DNA of 39,747 bases from an uncultured Sandaracinus sp. (GCA_903828805.1 CAIKNO010000188.1:1-39747), one strand, 5' to 3'; shown: positions 7,994-16,078, numbered from the stretch's first letter. Translations and numbers: made by a program. The notes: a model not told the origin generated them from the letters alone.

Positions 7994-9099
7994 ATCGGTG
8001 GGGTCTCTCGCTCGTGCTCCTCGCGCTCGCGGGGTGCGGGGGCGCGTCCGTCTCGGTGGGCGCCCGCGGGGCGACGACGGTCGAGACGTCGTCGATCGAG
8101 ACGTCTTCGATCGAGGCCCTGCGCGGAGACGCGCCGGAGCTGGTCGCGTCGGCCGAACGGGCACGGGATGCGGCGGAGGCCCTCGAGGCCCGAGGCGAGG
8201 CGGCAGCCGCGTCGGACCGTCGTACCGAAGCGCGGCTGCTCGAGGACGCGGCCCTCGCCGAGCACGAGCGCGCCGACGCCGTGCGGGCCCAGGCCGAGCT
8301 CGAGCAGCAGACGATCGCCTCGGAGGAGCAGACCCTGCGGGACAGGGCGGAGCTCGACGCCCTCGAGGTCACCGTCCGGCGCGCGGCCGCGGCCCGCGTG
8401 GCCCGCGAGGAGTTGCAACGCGCGCTGGTGCGTGCGGAGCAAGACGAGGCGGCGCGTGCGTCCCGCCGCATGCGACATTCGGCGGGCGATGCGGGGGAGC
8501 TTCGCCGCGCCGCTGCGCTGATCGCCGACCACGCCCGGTGGCTATTGCACGCGGCCAGCGCGATGGGTGCGCCGGCGGACGAGGTCGCCCGGGTCGCTGT
8601 CCGGCTGGAACCGTCGGCCTCGGCCTCGGGGGCCTCGGCGCTGAGCTCCGCCGAGGAAGCGCGCCGCGACGCGCAGGCACTGCTCGGCGCCCGTCGTCGA
8701 CTGCAGCCGGTGCTGACGGTCGAGGACGTGTCGTCGCTGTGCGAGGCGGCCGAGCTCGAGGGCTTCACGGTCGCTCGCCTCGAGCGTGGGCTCTCGGTCG
8801 AAGCGCTCGACGTCTTTCGTGCCGGGTCGGAGGTCTCGAGCCCGCTCGGAAGGGTCCGGCTCCGCAGGCTCGCAGCGCTCCTCGTCTCGTACCCGGTGGG
8901 GTCGATCGTCCTCGAACTCGACACGACGAGCGCCCGCGAAGAGGCCCTGTCCGCGCGCAGGGCCGACGTGGTGCGCGCCACCCTGGAGGCTGGGGGTGTG
9001 GCCCCCGACCGCACGACCGTTCGGGTCATGGCCGCCGCGACGGATGCGCCTGACGGGCGTGTCCGGGTCGTGTGGACGGCGTACGTGCCGACCTCCTGA
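7990..9099 (+). CDS. Lipoprotein with long coiled coil and degenerate OmpA-like C-terminal domain
   Basis: 369 residues from a GTG overlapping the previous stop. The signal MNRWGLSLVLLALAGC has lipobox LAGC and acylated Cys16. Residues about 40-190 form an Ala/Glu/Arg-rich coiled coil. The C-terminal 110 residues follow the OmpA pattern: SVEALDVFRAGSEVSS, then LRRLAALLVSYP, VLELDTTSAREEALSARRADVV and LEAGGVAPDRTTVRV. In canonical OmpA domains the middle part reads GHTDxxGxxxxNxxLSxRRA; here the loop is short and the Asn is lost, while the Arg-Arg-Ala helix remains. Peptidoglycan binding may therefore be weakened or lost. With the preceding coiled-coil protein it could form a periplasm-spanning assembly (inference). 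A 15-nt duplication near 8089-8118 encodes the repeat TSSIE. Confidence 0.7.
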   Translation: MNRWGLSLVLLALAGCGGASVSVGARGATTVETSSIETSSIEALRGDAPELVASAERARDAAEALEARGEAAAASDRRTEARLLEDAALAEHERADAVRAQAELEQQTIASEEQTLRDRAELDALEVTVRRAAAARVAREELQRALVRAEQDEAARASRRMRHSAGDAGELRRAAALIADHARWLLHAASAMGAPADEVARVAVRLEPSASASGASALSSAEEARRDAQALLGARRRLQPVLTVEDVSSLCEAAELEGFTVARLERGLSVEALDVFRAGSEVSSPLGRVRLRRLAALLVSYPVGSIVLELDTTSAREEALSARRADVVRATLEAGGVAPDRTTVRVMAAATDAPDGRVRVVWTAYVPTS

Positions 9100-9172
9100 G
9101 CCGGGAGGGCCTGCTCGACCACGCGCCGTGGGCTCCGCCGTCGTCCGCGCGTGGGTCTCGTCGCGCCCGACC

Positions 9173-10228
9173 TCAGCGAAGAATGGCGCGGACGTTCCGG
9201 GGAAGGAGTGGAGCCGACGCGAGCAGCGGGGCCATCGGCGCGCTGCTGAGCGTGTGAACGAAGAGCAAACGTTTGCCGCGTCGGGTCGTGCGTGCCTGGG
9301 CAAGGAGCGCGGCCATGGCCTTGGCGGTGTAGGACGAGTCGAGCGCCAGCCCCTCCGTTTCGAGGGCGATGCGTGCGGCTTCACGGCTGGCGCCCGACGC
9401 GACGCCGTAGCCTTCGCCGAGAAATCCCTCCTCGATCGTGAGGTTGTTCGCAGCGGTCTCGCCGACCGAGGGAAAGCGGTCGTCGATCTCGCGAAGCCGC
9501 TGGATCACGCCCCTCGAAAGGGCTGTCAGCATGGCCTTCGGGACGAGGTGCCGAGGGGTGACCCGGACCGCCACGACCTCCGTCATGACGCCCGCGGCGG
9601 CGAGGCCTACCGCCAGGCCCGCAGCCGTCCCTCCACTGCCGAGCGCGACGACGACCGCATCGGGCTCCGGAACGACGCCCGAGTCGAACTGACGACCGAG
9701 CTCGAGGCCGCCCTCGATCCACCCGAGGACCCCCGAGGCGTCGCTTCCGCCCGGGCCGATGACGAACACCTTCCGGCCCGAGAGACGCAGCTTCGCCACC
9801 ACCCCGGCCAGGGCGACGGGCAGGAGCGAGTAGCTCCGGATCGGGTGAAGCACCGCCCCCGCGGCGAGGTCCGCGCGGAGGTTGTCCTCGACGTGGGCGC
9901 TCTGCTCCTGCGGCATGACGATGGCGTGCACCTCGAACCCGTGGGCCCGCCCGTACAGCGCGGTCGCCAGGACGTGGTGCGAGCCCGCCGCGCCGGTCGT
10001 CACGAGGGTGTCGGCGCCCTCGGCACGCGCCTGCCCGAGCAGGAACTCGAGCTTGCGCACCTTGTTGCCGCCGTACAGCGAAGCGGACAGGTCGTCACGC
10101 TTGCACCACACCTCGGCACCCGCGATGGCGGAAAGCCGGGGCATCGACGATGTCGCGGTGGGAAACGTGCCGAGCGGGATGTGCGGAATGGACGAGAGGT
10201 TCGGCCAGCGTTCGACCAGGAGCGTCAT
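9173..10228 (-). CDS. PLP-dependent D-cysteine desulfhydrase / ACC deaminase family enzyme
   Basis: 351 residues. Fold-type II PLP enzyme: CKRDDLSASLYGGNKVRKLE contains the Schiff-base lysine (K56), GSGGTAAGL is the phosphate-binding loop, and VIGPGGSDASGVLGW and DSSYTAKAM are further family motifs. Length and order match 1-aminocyclopropane-1-carboxylate deaminases and D-cysteine desulfhydrases, which release ammonia plus 2-oxobutyrate, or pyruvate and sulfide. In the substrate-binding motif the usual QSNH/QSNQ is GSHH, so substrate specificity cannot be read off. It lies 142 nt after the OmpA-family gene with a terminator between, so it probably has its own promoter, and it converges on the lipoprotein gene ending at 9099. 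The 73-nt gap between them holds only a weak inverted repeat. Confidence 0.85.
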   Translation of the reverse strand: MTLLVERWPNLSSIPHIPLGTFPTATSSMPRLSAIAGAEVWCKRDDLSASLYGGNKVRKLEFLLGQARAEGADTLVTTGAAGSHHVLATALYGRAHGFEVHAIVMPQEQSAHVEDNLRADLAAGAVLHPIRSYSLLPVALAGVVAKLRLSGRKVFVIGPGGSDASGVLGWIEGGLELGRQFDSGVVPEPDAVVVALGSGGTAAGLAVGLAAAGVMTEVVAVRVTPRHLVPKAMLTALSRGVIQRLREIDDRFPSVGETAANNLTIEEGFLGEGYGVASGASREAARIALETEGLALDSSYTAKAMAALLAQARTTRRGKRLLFVHTLSSAPMAPLLASAPLLPRNVRAILR

Positions 10229-10271
10229 CGGGTGGCTGCAATGTACTCCCCGCGCGGCTCCGCCCGGGTCC

Positions 10272-10315
10272 CAAAAAAGCGCCGAGGCCGGCCTTCCATC
10301 GCGGAAGCCGGCCTC
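10272..10315 (-). terminator. Rho-independent terminator of the OmpA-family gene
   Basis: Arms 10284-10297 (GAGGCCGGCCTTCC) and 10303-10315 (GGAAGCCGGCCTC) form a strong stem with one bulged base and a 5-nt loop. Read on the minus strand, it is followed by CGGCGC and then six T (A-tract at 10273-10278 on the plus strand). It lies just past the stop of the gene ending at 10370. A second, smaller inverted repeat (CCCTGGGC/GCCCAGGG, 10342-10359) lies between the stop and this hairpin. Confidence 0.8.
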
Positions 10316-10369
10316 GAGGCGGGATCGGAGATGCGTGCACCCCCTGGGCTGGCCCAGGGAGGGCGCCGG

Positions 10370-12757
10370 TCACTCCTCGGTGCGCTGCTCGATGATGAAC
10401 TGCACGCGGCGGTTGCGCGCGCGGTTGCCGGCCGTGAGGTTCGGCACGAGCGGTCGGGCCTCGCCGTAGCCCTGGGCGGTCAGGCGACCGGCATCGACGC
10501 CGGCGGTGATCAGCCACTGGCGGACGGCGTCGGCGCGCCGCTGCGAGAGCTGGAGGTTCGCGTCGTCGTCGCCGTTCGAGTCGGTGTGGCCCTGGATCTC
10601 CACCCGCAGAAGCTCGGGATGCCGGAGCAGGGTGTCGGCGAGCTCGCTCAGCAGGGCGGTGCTCTCCCCGAGGATGTCGGCGCTGTCCGTGCCGAAGTTC
10701 ACCTGGCGACGGATGGTGATCTCACGGGCGCGAAGGGTGACGAGCGAGCGGCTCGGGCGCGCCACGATGATGAGCTCGGGGGTCGTCGTCTCGCGGACGT
10801 GGACGAGGAAGCTCTCCTGCGCGAGGAGGTATCCGGGCACGTCGATGCGGGCCATGTAGGTCCCGGGGGGCAGGCCTTCACGGGTGAAGTGGCCGCTCGA
10901 GTCGGTCGTGGCGGCGAACGCCTGCGGTCCGGTGATCTGGATCTGAGCGCCGGAGATCGGGCTGCCACCGTCGCTGTGAAGCGAGCCGCGGATCGCGCCG
11001 ACGCGCGGCCGTGCAACCATCTCGCAGCGGAGCTGAACGTCGCCGCCCTCGGCGGGGATCGTCGCGTTGCAGCTGCCGTCGTTGTAATCGGGGTGCGAGA
11101 GCTGCACGGCCACGTTGCCCGGATCGAGCTCGTAGGTCGTGAAGCCACCGGTCGCGCCGGTCTGCTGGGCCGTGAGGTCACGGCCGACGTAGGCCACCGC
11201 GGCGCCGGAGACCGGCGTGCCCGAGCCCTGCTCGACGACGGTGCCGAGGACGCGGCCGCGGACCGGCGGCGGGATGCGGACCTCGACGCGGCGCTCCACT
11301 TCGCGCTCGATGCGCTCGACGCGCGGCACGGTGTCGAAGGCGTAGCCGAGACCGAGGATGACATCGTAGGGCGCATTGCCCGCGAGCTCGCGGACGAACG
11401 TGCTCATGCCGGACGTGCCGATGTCGGCGGCGAGCGTGATGGAGAGGCCGCGGACCGGCGGCAGCACGCGCGCGCCGAGGGTCAACGTGCTCGGGAACGA
11501 GTTGAAGCCCTGCCGCGCGAGGCAGCCGTCGTCGCCGGCGACCGGGCGGCTGCCGTCGGTCGGATCGGGGAGGTAGAGGCAGTTGTAGCCCTGGCGGTTC
11601 ACCGGCGTGGAGAGGGTCCACTCGAGGATCGGACTGATCGTGAAGTCGGTCATGACCTCGAGCGGTGCTTCGAGGCCGATGCCGATGTGGAAGAAGTCCG
11701 TGCGGTTGATGCCGAGCGAGTAGCGCTCGAAGCGGGTCAGCAGCTGGCGGGTCTCGTCCGCGAAGGGGCGCGCGGCGTCGGCGCCGGTCGTCGGCAGTCC
11801 GGCGTAGCGGGCCTGCTCGACGTCGTTGGTGAGGTTGGAGCTGTTGTCGACGTAGTACTGGAGGTTCAGGCGCGCGATGAGGGGGATCGCGCTGTCGAGG
11901 TTGCGCAGGTCGGCGGTGAGGTTTCCGCGGATGCCGACCGAGGTGCTCCCGAGCACGAGGCCGATGTCGCCGACCGTGTTGAGGAGCGACAGGGACAAGT
12001 CACCGCCGACCGTGAGGAAGGGCAGGATGTGGTAGTAGCCCTTCACGCCGAGCCGCGAATCCCCGAGCACCTGGAAGAGCTGGGGCTGGGCCGCGGGGTC
12101 GCTCGTGGAGTTCGCGTAGCTCGCGATGGCGCCGTACAGCTCGAGGAAGTCCCACGGGCTCCAGCTGACCGAGAGCGAGCCGCCGATGTGCGAGTGGTCG
12201 GCGCCCGGCGTCAGGAAGCTGTTCGCGGAGAAGAAGTCCGTGAGCAGCTGGACCCGGAAGCTCTCCGACGGGCCCGAGCCTGCATCGACCACGTGGATGC
12301 CGCCGACCGAGCCGAACCAGGAATTGTGAAGGGGGAATCGTCGGGTTCGCCAGGCTTCGCTCGCACGATCGCGGAGCAGGTCGCCCGTCCGAACGCGGGC
12401 ATCGCCCTCGGCCGGAACCGGCGTGCCGCGGCCCGGCGACGGGGCGGCCTCGGGCGTCTCCTCGGACGTCTCCTCGGCGTCGCCGCCGAACTCGTCCGCG
12501 TCGTCGTCCGCCTCGACCTGCTGGGCCGCGCGGGGTGCGGTGGTCGTCGCGCGGGGCGCGGCGGTCGTCGCGCGGGGCGCGGCGGTCGTCGCGCGGGGCG
12601 GCGCGGTTTCGACCGCTTCTTCGAAGGCGTCGTCGCCGAACTCGTCGTCCGACTGGGCGCGCGCGACGGTCGAACCAAGGGCCAAGGGGCTGGCGACGAA
12701 AGCCAGCGCCACGAGGCAGCGGACGAATGAGATCGTGATCGAGCAGGGCAGACGCAT
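10370..12757 (-). CDS. OmpA-family outer membrane protein with carboxypeptidase-regulatory-like repeats
   Basis: 795 residues; ATG at 12757 with an AGAAGGAG site 7 nt upstream. Order of parts: signal peptide 1-35 (VARA/QS); acidic/Pro-rich linker with PRATTAA repeats (about 54-76); a large region of about 350 residues with amphipathic beta strands (SLSVSWSPWDFLELYGAIASY style), likely a beta-barrel; a linker rich in Arg/Glu (VERIEREVERRVEVR); two carboxypeptidase-regulatory-like Ig folds (GRVLGTVVEQGSGTPVSGA and GAIRGSLHSDGGSPISGA); and a C-terminal OmpA domain with the intact peptidoglycan motif GHTDSNGDDDANLQLSQRRA and GYGEARPLVPN. It probably ties the outer membrane to the cell wall. Proteins of this architecture are common in Myxococcota; the Ig modules may face ligands or extend the periplasmic arm. 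Confidence 0.85.
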   Translation of the reverse strand: MRLPCSITISFVRCLVALAFVASPLALGSTVARAQSDDEFGDDAFEEAVETAPPRATTAAPRATTAAPRATTTAPRAAQQVEADDDADEFGGDAEETSEETPEAAPSPGRGTPVPAEGDARVRTGDLLRDRASEAWRTRRFPLHNSWFGSVGGIHVVDAGSGPSESFRVQLLTDFFSANSFLTPGADHSHIGGSLSVSWSPWDFLELYGAIASYANSTSDPAAQPQLFQVLGDSRLGVKGYYHILPFLTVGGDLSLSLLNTVGDIGLVLGSTSVGIRGNLTADLRNLDSAIPLIARLNLQYYVDNSSNLTNDVEQARYAGLPTTGADAARPFADETRQLLTRFERYSLGINRTDFFHIGIGLEAPLEVMTDFTISPILEWTLSTPVNRQGYNCLYLPDPTDGSRPVAGDDGCLARQGFNSFPSTLTLGARVLPPVRGLSITLAADIGTSGMSTFVRELAGNAPYDVILGLGYAFDTVPRVERIEREVERRVEVRIPPPVRGRVLGTVVEQGSGTPVSGAAVAYVGRDLTAQQTGATGGFTTYELDPGNVAVQLSHPDYNDGSCNATIPAEGGDVQLRCEMVARPRVGAIRGSLHSDGGSPISGAQIQITGPQAFAATTDSSGHFTREGLPPGTYMARIDVPGYLLAQESFLVHVRETTTPELIIVARPSRSLVTLRAREITIRRQVNFGTDSADILGESTALLSELADTLLRHPELLRVEIQGHTDSNGDDDANLQLSQRRADAVRQWLITAGVDAGRLTAQGYGEARPLVPNLTAGNRARNRRVQFIIEQRTEE
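12527..12600 (-). repeat. 21-bp tandem repeat coding PRATTAA units
   Basis: Three full units (12527-12547, 12548-12568, 12569-12589) and a partial fourth, each near CGCGCGGGG followed by YGCGGYGGTCGT. The unit is a multiple of three, so copy-number change alters only the length of the Pro/Ala/Thr linker of the OmpA-family protein. Units 2 and 3 are identical, which suggests recent duplication. Confidence 0.85.
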
Positions 12758-12893
12758 CCGAGGCTCCTTCTGAGGGGCGCGGTGGTTCTACCACACGTGG
12801 CAAGGCCTGATCACGCAACTGGCCGATTCTCGCGGCTCCGGCGAGAGGAATGAGGGCAGAGGAAGCCTCGACCGACCGCCGTCCGGGGCGGAC

Positions 12894-13256
12894 TCACGGG
12901 GTCGGGACGAAGAGGGAGACCTTGCCATCCGGGGGGATCACCACCGAATGCGGAGGGCTCTCTCGCCCGTCGTCGGTCCGGGCTACGACGGTGCGGCGAC
13001 CCGGCGAAACCCCTCGAATCTCGCAGGTTCCGTCGACCGTTCGACAGGAACCGAGGATCGCGCTGCCGTCGCGGACCTCGACCGTCGCCTCGGTCGTGGT
13101 CCGGTCGGCGCGGCGCAGATGAACCACCACCTCCGGCTCGGCCCGGACCATTGACGGCAAGCCGGCGACCACGAGCAGGGTGAGGACGGTTGCGAACGCC
13201 TTCGCCGGGGGCCCCTTCGCGCCCCGATCCCGGTCGCCGGATCCGGTGGTCACCAC
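12894..13256 (-). CDS. Small exported protein with regulatory-like Ig fold, function unknown
   Basis: 120 residues. Two adjacent GTG codons (13256 and 13253) can start it; the second overlaps the upstream stop as GTGA. A basic N-terminus (GDRDRGAKGPPAKAF) precedes a hydrophobic stretch TVLTLLVVAGLPSMVRA with an Ala-X-Ala-like cleavage site near VRA/EP. The mature part (about 80 residues) has two Cys (GSCRTVDGTCEIRG) and a pattern like a carboxypeptidase-regulatory domain: VEVRDGSAILGSC, GVSPGRRTVVARTDDG and a C-terminal VSLFVP strand. It is the third gene of the xseB-led run and precedes the OmpA-family gene by 136 nt. No specific role can be stated. Confidence 0.6.
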   Translation of the reverse strand: MVTTGSGDRDRGAKGPPAKAFATVLTLLVVAGLPSMVRAEPEVVVHLRRADRTTTEATVEVRDGSAILGSCRTVDGTCEIRGVSPGRRTVVARTDDGRESPPHSVVIPPDGKVSLFVPTP

Positions 13257-14794
13257 TCCTGCTCGTCGGCCACGTCGGACTCAGGCAGGGCGATCAGCGC
13301 GGTCGCCTCCATCGGCGGCACCGCGTCGTCCGTCGACACCGCGTCGTCCGCCGGCACCGCGTCGTCCGCCAACACCGCGTCGTCCGCCAACACCGCGTCG
13401 CTCGATGCGGACGCATCCTCGGAAGGGACCGAATCGTCCACCGGGATCTCTTCCGGCGGCGCTTCGAGCCCCTCGATCCCGGCGAGCTCGACGAGGCTCG
13501 AGATCTCCTCGACGGAGCTGACCTCGTCGACCGCGCTGACCTCGTCGGCGGAACGGACGTCCTCGGTGGCGTGGACGGCGTCCACGAAGGCCACCTCGGC
13601 GGCGACCGGCACGGAGATCGCGACGGCGGCGGCCATGGCCACCGATGCGGTCCGCGGCGGAGGGGCCGGCCGCTTCGGTGCGGGCGTCGACCAGGGCGCC
13701 GAGGGGGTCGGTGCGCGCCGAACCCACGCCTCGCGCTCGAGCGCGGGGGCGGGCGGCGCGGTCGGCGCCGGGACGCCGCGGAGGTCGTCGAACAACCCAC
13801 TGGACTGCGCCGCGAGCGGCCGGGCTCGGACCGCGGGGGCCCACGAGGCGGGGTGCGACGTGCGGGTCAGCACCTGTCCGTGGAACTCGTGGGGCGAGGG
13901 AAGCTGGCCCGGCGTGCTCGTCGCATGGCGTTCCGCCGTGGACCGCGGCCGCGATGCGAAGGGCCTGGCCACTTCGAACGATGCGGACGAGACTTCCTCC
14001 ACGGCGTCGAACGCGTCCAGGTCCATCGCCCCCGATCCCTCGATCGGCTCCGCCTCGCCGCCGTCCGCCGCGCGCTCCACCGCTGCGTGCTCCGCCGCGG
14101 GGAGCCCGTCGCCGAGGTCGTCGTCCGCGGCCGCGATCTCGAAGGGAGCGCTCGATTCCTCCGCGAGCGCGTCCATGGTCTCGAGCGGACCATCCTCGAC
14201 CGCAGGAGCCGCCGCTGCAGCGTCCGCGGCCATCGCGGCGTCCAGCATCGCCTGCGGATCGGCGAAGGCCCGGGTCTGCTCGTCCTGACGATCGTCCCAG
14301 AGCGGCCCGTCGTCGGCGGGGGCGTCGAACGGCGCCCCGAGGCCGTCGTCGGCCGGCTCGGCCGCATCGAGCGCGCGCTGCTCCACCGCGCCCCCGGCGT
14401 GATGTTCTACCGCGCCCCCGGCGCGCTGCTCGACCGCGTCGAGCGAGACCTCGCCCGTGCCGGGACCCGCTGCGTCGTCCCCGGCGCGCGCCATCAGGAG
14501 CCGCTCGAAGAGGACGAGCGAGAGCGCGTCGAGCTGCAAGGCCTCGAGCACCAGATCGAACCGGTACTCGGGAGGGTAATCGTCGCCGTTGTCGAAGGCG
14601 GTCTGAACCGTCGCTCCGCCCTGCATCGCCGCGGAACCGTCGGCGAGCAGCACCGTGAACGCCACCGGGCTGCCGTCGGGCATGGGCTCCGAGGTGGGCA
14701 ACATGAGGCGTTCCTCGTCGACTCGGGACGCGAAGTTCTCGATGAGCTCGGCGAGGTCGGCGAACGGCGTGTGGATCGTCAGCTGCGTCGTCAT
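13250..14794 (-). CDS. PilZ-like N-terminal domain protein with long acidic low-complexity tail
   Basis: 514 residues; ATG overlaps the xseB stop (ATGA). Residues about 1-105 form the only globular part: IENFASRVDEERLMLPTSEP, then PDGSPVAFTVLLADGSAAMQGG and a YRFDLVLEALQLD segment. This matches the PilZ-related paralogous domain of Myxococcus (TIGR02266-like), where a short strand set reads -PxPxGTxVxFxxxLADG-. The RxxxR and D/NxSxxG residues that bind cyclic-di-GMP in true PilZ domains are not evident. The remaining 400 residues are disordered, rich in Ala, Asp, Glu and Pro, with repeats GGAVEQR and DDAVxA. An Ala/Val stretch near 398-413 (VAMAAAVAISVPVAAEVAFV) could be a membrane segment. 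Role unknown; a scaffold is possible. Confidence 0.6.
   Translation of the reverse strand: MTTQLTIHTPFADLAELIENFASRVDEERLMLPTSEPMPDGSPVAFTVLLADGSAAMQGGATVQTAFDNGDDYPPEYRFDLVLEALQLDALSLVLFERLLMARAGDDAAGPGTGEVSLDAVEQRAGGAVEHHAGGAVEQRALDAAEPADDGLGAPFDAPADDGPLWDDRQDEQTRAFADPQAMLDAAMAADAAAAAPAVEDGPLETMDALAEESSAPFEIAAADDDLGDGLPAAEHAAVERAADGGEAEPIEGSGAMDLDAFDAVEEVSSASFEVARPFASRPRSTAERHATSTPGQLPSPHEFHGQVLTRTSHPASWAPAVRARPLAAQSSGLFDDLRGVPAPTAPPAPALEREAWVRRAPTPSAPWSTPAPKRPAPPPRTASVAMAAAVAISVPVAAEVAFVDAVHATEDVRSADEVSAVDEVSSVEEISSLVELAGIEGLEAPPEEIPVDDSVPSEDASASSDAVLADDAVLADDAVPADDAVSTDDAVPPMEATALIALPESDVADEQEW
13320..13400 (-). repeat. 18-bp tandem repeat coding DDAVxA units
   Basis: Units of ACCGCGTCGTCCGYYRRC begin at 13320, 13338, 13356 and 13374, with a degraded fifth at 13392. 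They encode five tandem six-residue Ala/Val/Asp-Asp units near the C-terminus of the PilZ-like protein. Units three and four are identical. As a multiple of three, expansion keeps the frame. Confidence 0.85.
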
Positions 14795-15096
14795 CGGCTC
14801 TCTCTCTGGGACGTGCGGGACGGAGTGGAGGAGGGCGCGCCCTCCTGCTTGCGGGGTTCGGAAAGGTCGAGCGGGCGGGTGCGGATTCCGGCTTCGTTGG
14901 CGGCCAGAAGCTCCTCGACGCGGGCCTCGGCGCGATCGAGGCGGGTCCCGCCCTCTCGGACGAGTCGGACGCCTTCCTCGAAGAGCGTGAGCGAGCGCTC
15001 GAGCGGCAGATCACCGCGCTCCAGCTCGCCCACCACATCCTGCAGGCGGGTCAGGATCGCCTCGAAGGCAGGCTCGGCTTCGACCGGATCGCTCAT
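14791..15096 (-). CDS. xseB: Exodeoxyribonuclease VII small subunit
   Basis: 101 residues from the ATG at 15096. The core FEAILTRLQDVVGELERGDL, then PLERSLTLFEEGVRLVREG and LDRAEARVEELL, is the XseB signature of two helices that bind the large XseA subunit; together they degrade single-stranded DNA into oligonucleotides. Usual length is about 75-85 residues; here the C-terminus has an extra basic, Ser-rich tail (about 20 residues). No xseA lies in the window, so the subunits are encoded apart. The stop overlaps the next gene (ATGA). It is divergent from the scramblase gene, with 73 nt between the starts. Confidence 0.92.
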   Translation of the reverse strand: MSDPVEAEPAFEAILTRLQDVVGELERGDLPLERSLTLFEEGVRLVREGGTRLDRAEARVEELLAANEAGIRTRPLDLSEPRKQEGAPSSTPSRTSQRESR

Positions 15097-15155
15097 GACA
15101 ACGAGTCGGGACGATGCCGCAGCGCGGCGGCCCGGGTCAAGCGAAGCCCGCGGGG

Positions 15156-15161
15156 TATACT
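15156..15161 (+). promoter_or_regulatory. Candidate -10 element for the scramblase gene
   Basis: TATACT (5 of 6 matches to TATAAT) ends 8 nt before the ATG at 15170. No -35 like TTGACA lies 16-18 nt upstream and no ribosome binding site fits between, so transcription would begin at or next to the start codon (leaderless mRNA; inference). Confidence 0.5.
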
Positions 15162-15169
15162 GCGCGCCG

Positions 15170-16000
15170 ATGTCCCTGCCCGACGACGACGCATCGGCCT
15201 CGCCCCTCGAACTGGCGTTCGATCCTCGACGGAACCGGTCGGCCCAGCCGGCGGGCCATCGGACCGGGCCGCCACCGGACCACGAAGACGGGCAGTCGGG
15301 GATCGGCGTGCCCGGCGACCCGCGCACGATGAGCGGGGCCCTGCGACGGGCGCTGCGCCCCCTGCTCGAGGGGACGTACCTCGAGATCAAGCAACGAAAA
15401 GAGTGGGGCGAGGTCCTGACCGGGTGGGAGGCGCGCAACCGCTACCACGTCCGGGGCGGCGAGGGTCACACGCTCGTGGAAGCCGAGGAGGAGGGGCACG
15501 GGTGGCTCGACGCGGTGATGCGGAACCTGAACCCGTTCCGGAAGATCTCCCTCGAGTGCGTGACGGACAACGGAATCGTCGCGCTCCGGCTCGAGCGCCC
15601 GTGGACGTTCTGGCTCACGCGCGCGGACGTGTACGCATGGGATCAGCGCGTGATGGGCGTGCTCGTCCAGCGCTTCACGTGGCTTCGCCGGGTGCTCGAG
15701 ATCCAGAGCACGGACGGACAGGTGCTCGCCCGCATCGAGGGGCCGTTCTTTCGTCCCTGGACGTTCCTCGTGCAGAAGGACGGCCTCGAGGTCGGCGCCA
15801 TCCGCAAGCGTTGGGGTGGCGTCGGTCGCGAGCTCTGGACCGATGCCGACACGTTCACGCTGGAGCTGCGGCCCGCGCTCACATGTCCTCGGGTTCGGCA
15901 GATGCTGCTCGCGGCGACCCTGCTGATCGATCTGACCTGGTTCGAGAACGGACGCCGCGGCCAGCGCCACGGCGTGATGGGGCTCTTCGGATCGCGCTAG
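15170..16000 (+). CDS. Phospholipid scramblase-family protein
   Basis: 276 residues. The first 55 or so are polar and disordered (PGPPPDHEDG type). The rest follows the scramblase/Tubby-C fold: LEIKQRKEWGEVLTGWEARN, NRYHVRGGEGHTLVEAEEEG, RKISLECVTDNG, ALRLERPWTFWLTRADVYAW, GVLVQRFTWLRRVLEIQS, VLARIEGPFFRPWTFLV and EVGAIRKRWGGVGRELWTDA. Strands repeat with the family spacing (G-I-K-W-G-G--E--TDAD), and a C-terminal hydrophobic strand LLAATLLIDLTWF ends the protein. In eukaryotes the family moves phospholipids between leaflets; bacterial members are mostly untested and may instead bind lipids or act as scaffolds. The gene faces the AIM24 triplet. Confidence 0.85.
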   Translation: MSLPDDDASASPLELAFDPRRNRSAQPAGHRTGPPPDHEDGQSGIGVPGDPRTMSGALRRALRPLLEGTYLEIKQRKEWGEVLTGWEARNRYHVRGGEGHTLVEAEEEGHGWLDAVMRNLNPFRKISLECVTDNGIVALRLERPWTFWLTRADVYAWDQRVMGVLVQRFTWLRRVLEIQSTDGQVLARIEGPFFRPWTFLVQKDGLEVGAIRKRWGGVGRELWTDADTFTLELRPALTCPRVRQMLLAATLLIDLTWFENGRRGQRHGVMGLFGSR

Positions 16001-16002
16001 CG

Positions 16003-16043
16003 CGAGGCGCGCACGACCCCGCGATGCGCGACCCCGCGCCTCG
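16003..16043. terminator. Inverted repeat between convergent scramblase and AIM24 genes
   Basis: CGAGGCGCG (16003-16011) pairs perfectly with CGCGCCTCG (16035-16043) across a 23-nt loop that also holds a direct repeat of CGACCCCGCG. It sits in the 78-nt gap between two convergent stop codons, where it could end transcription from both sides. No U-tract follows on either strand, so intrinsic termination is uncertain. Confidence 0.4.
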
Positions 16044-16078
16044 GGACCTCGGATGGCGCGAGACGTGCGCCGCGAGCC

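Noticed and set aside
8786-12730. Open frame of 1314 codons on the plus strand through the desulfhydrase and OmpA genes
   Set aside because: It runs opposite two genes with strong motifs (PLP lysine, OmpA domain) and has no recognisable domain; an effect of codon-position GC bias.
12798-12815. TGGCA motif upstream of the OmpA gene as a sigma54 promoter
   Set aside because: The spacing to a TTGC-type -12 element is wrong and it is on the plus strand, opposite to the gene.
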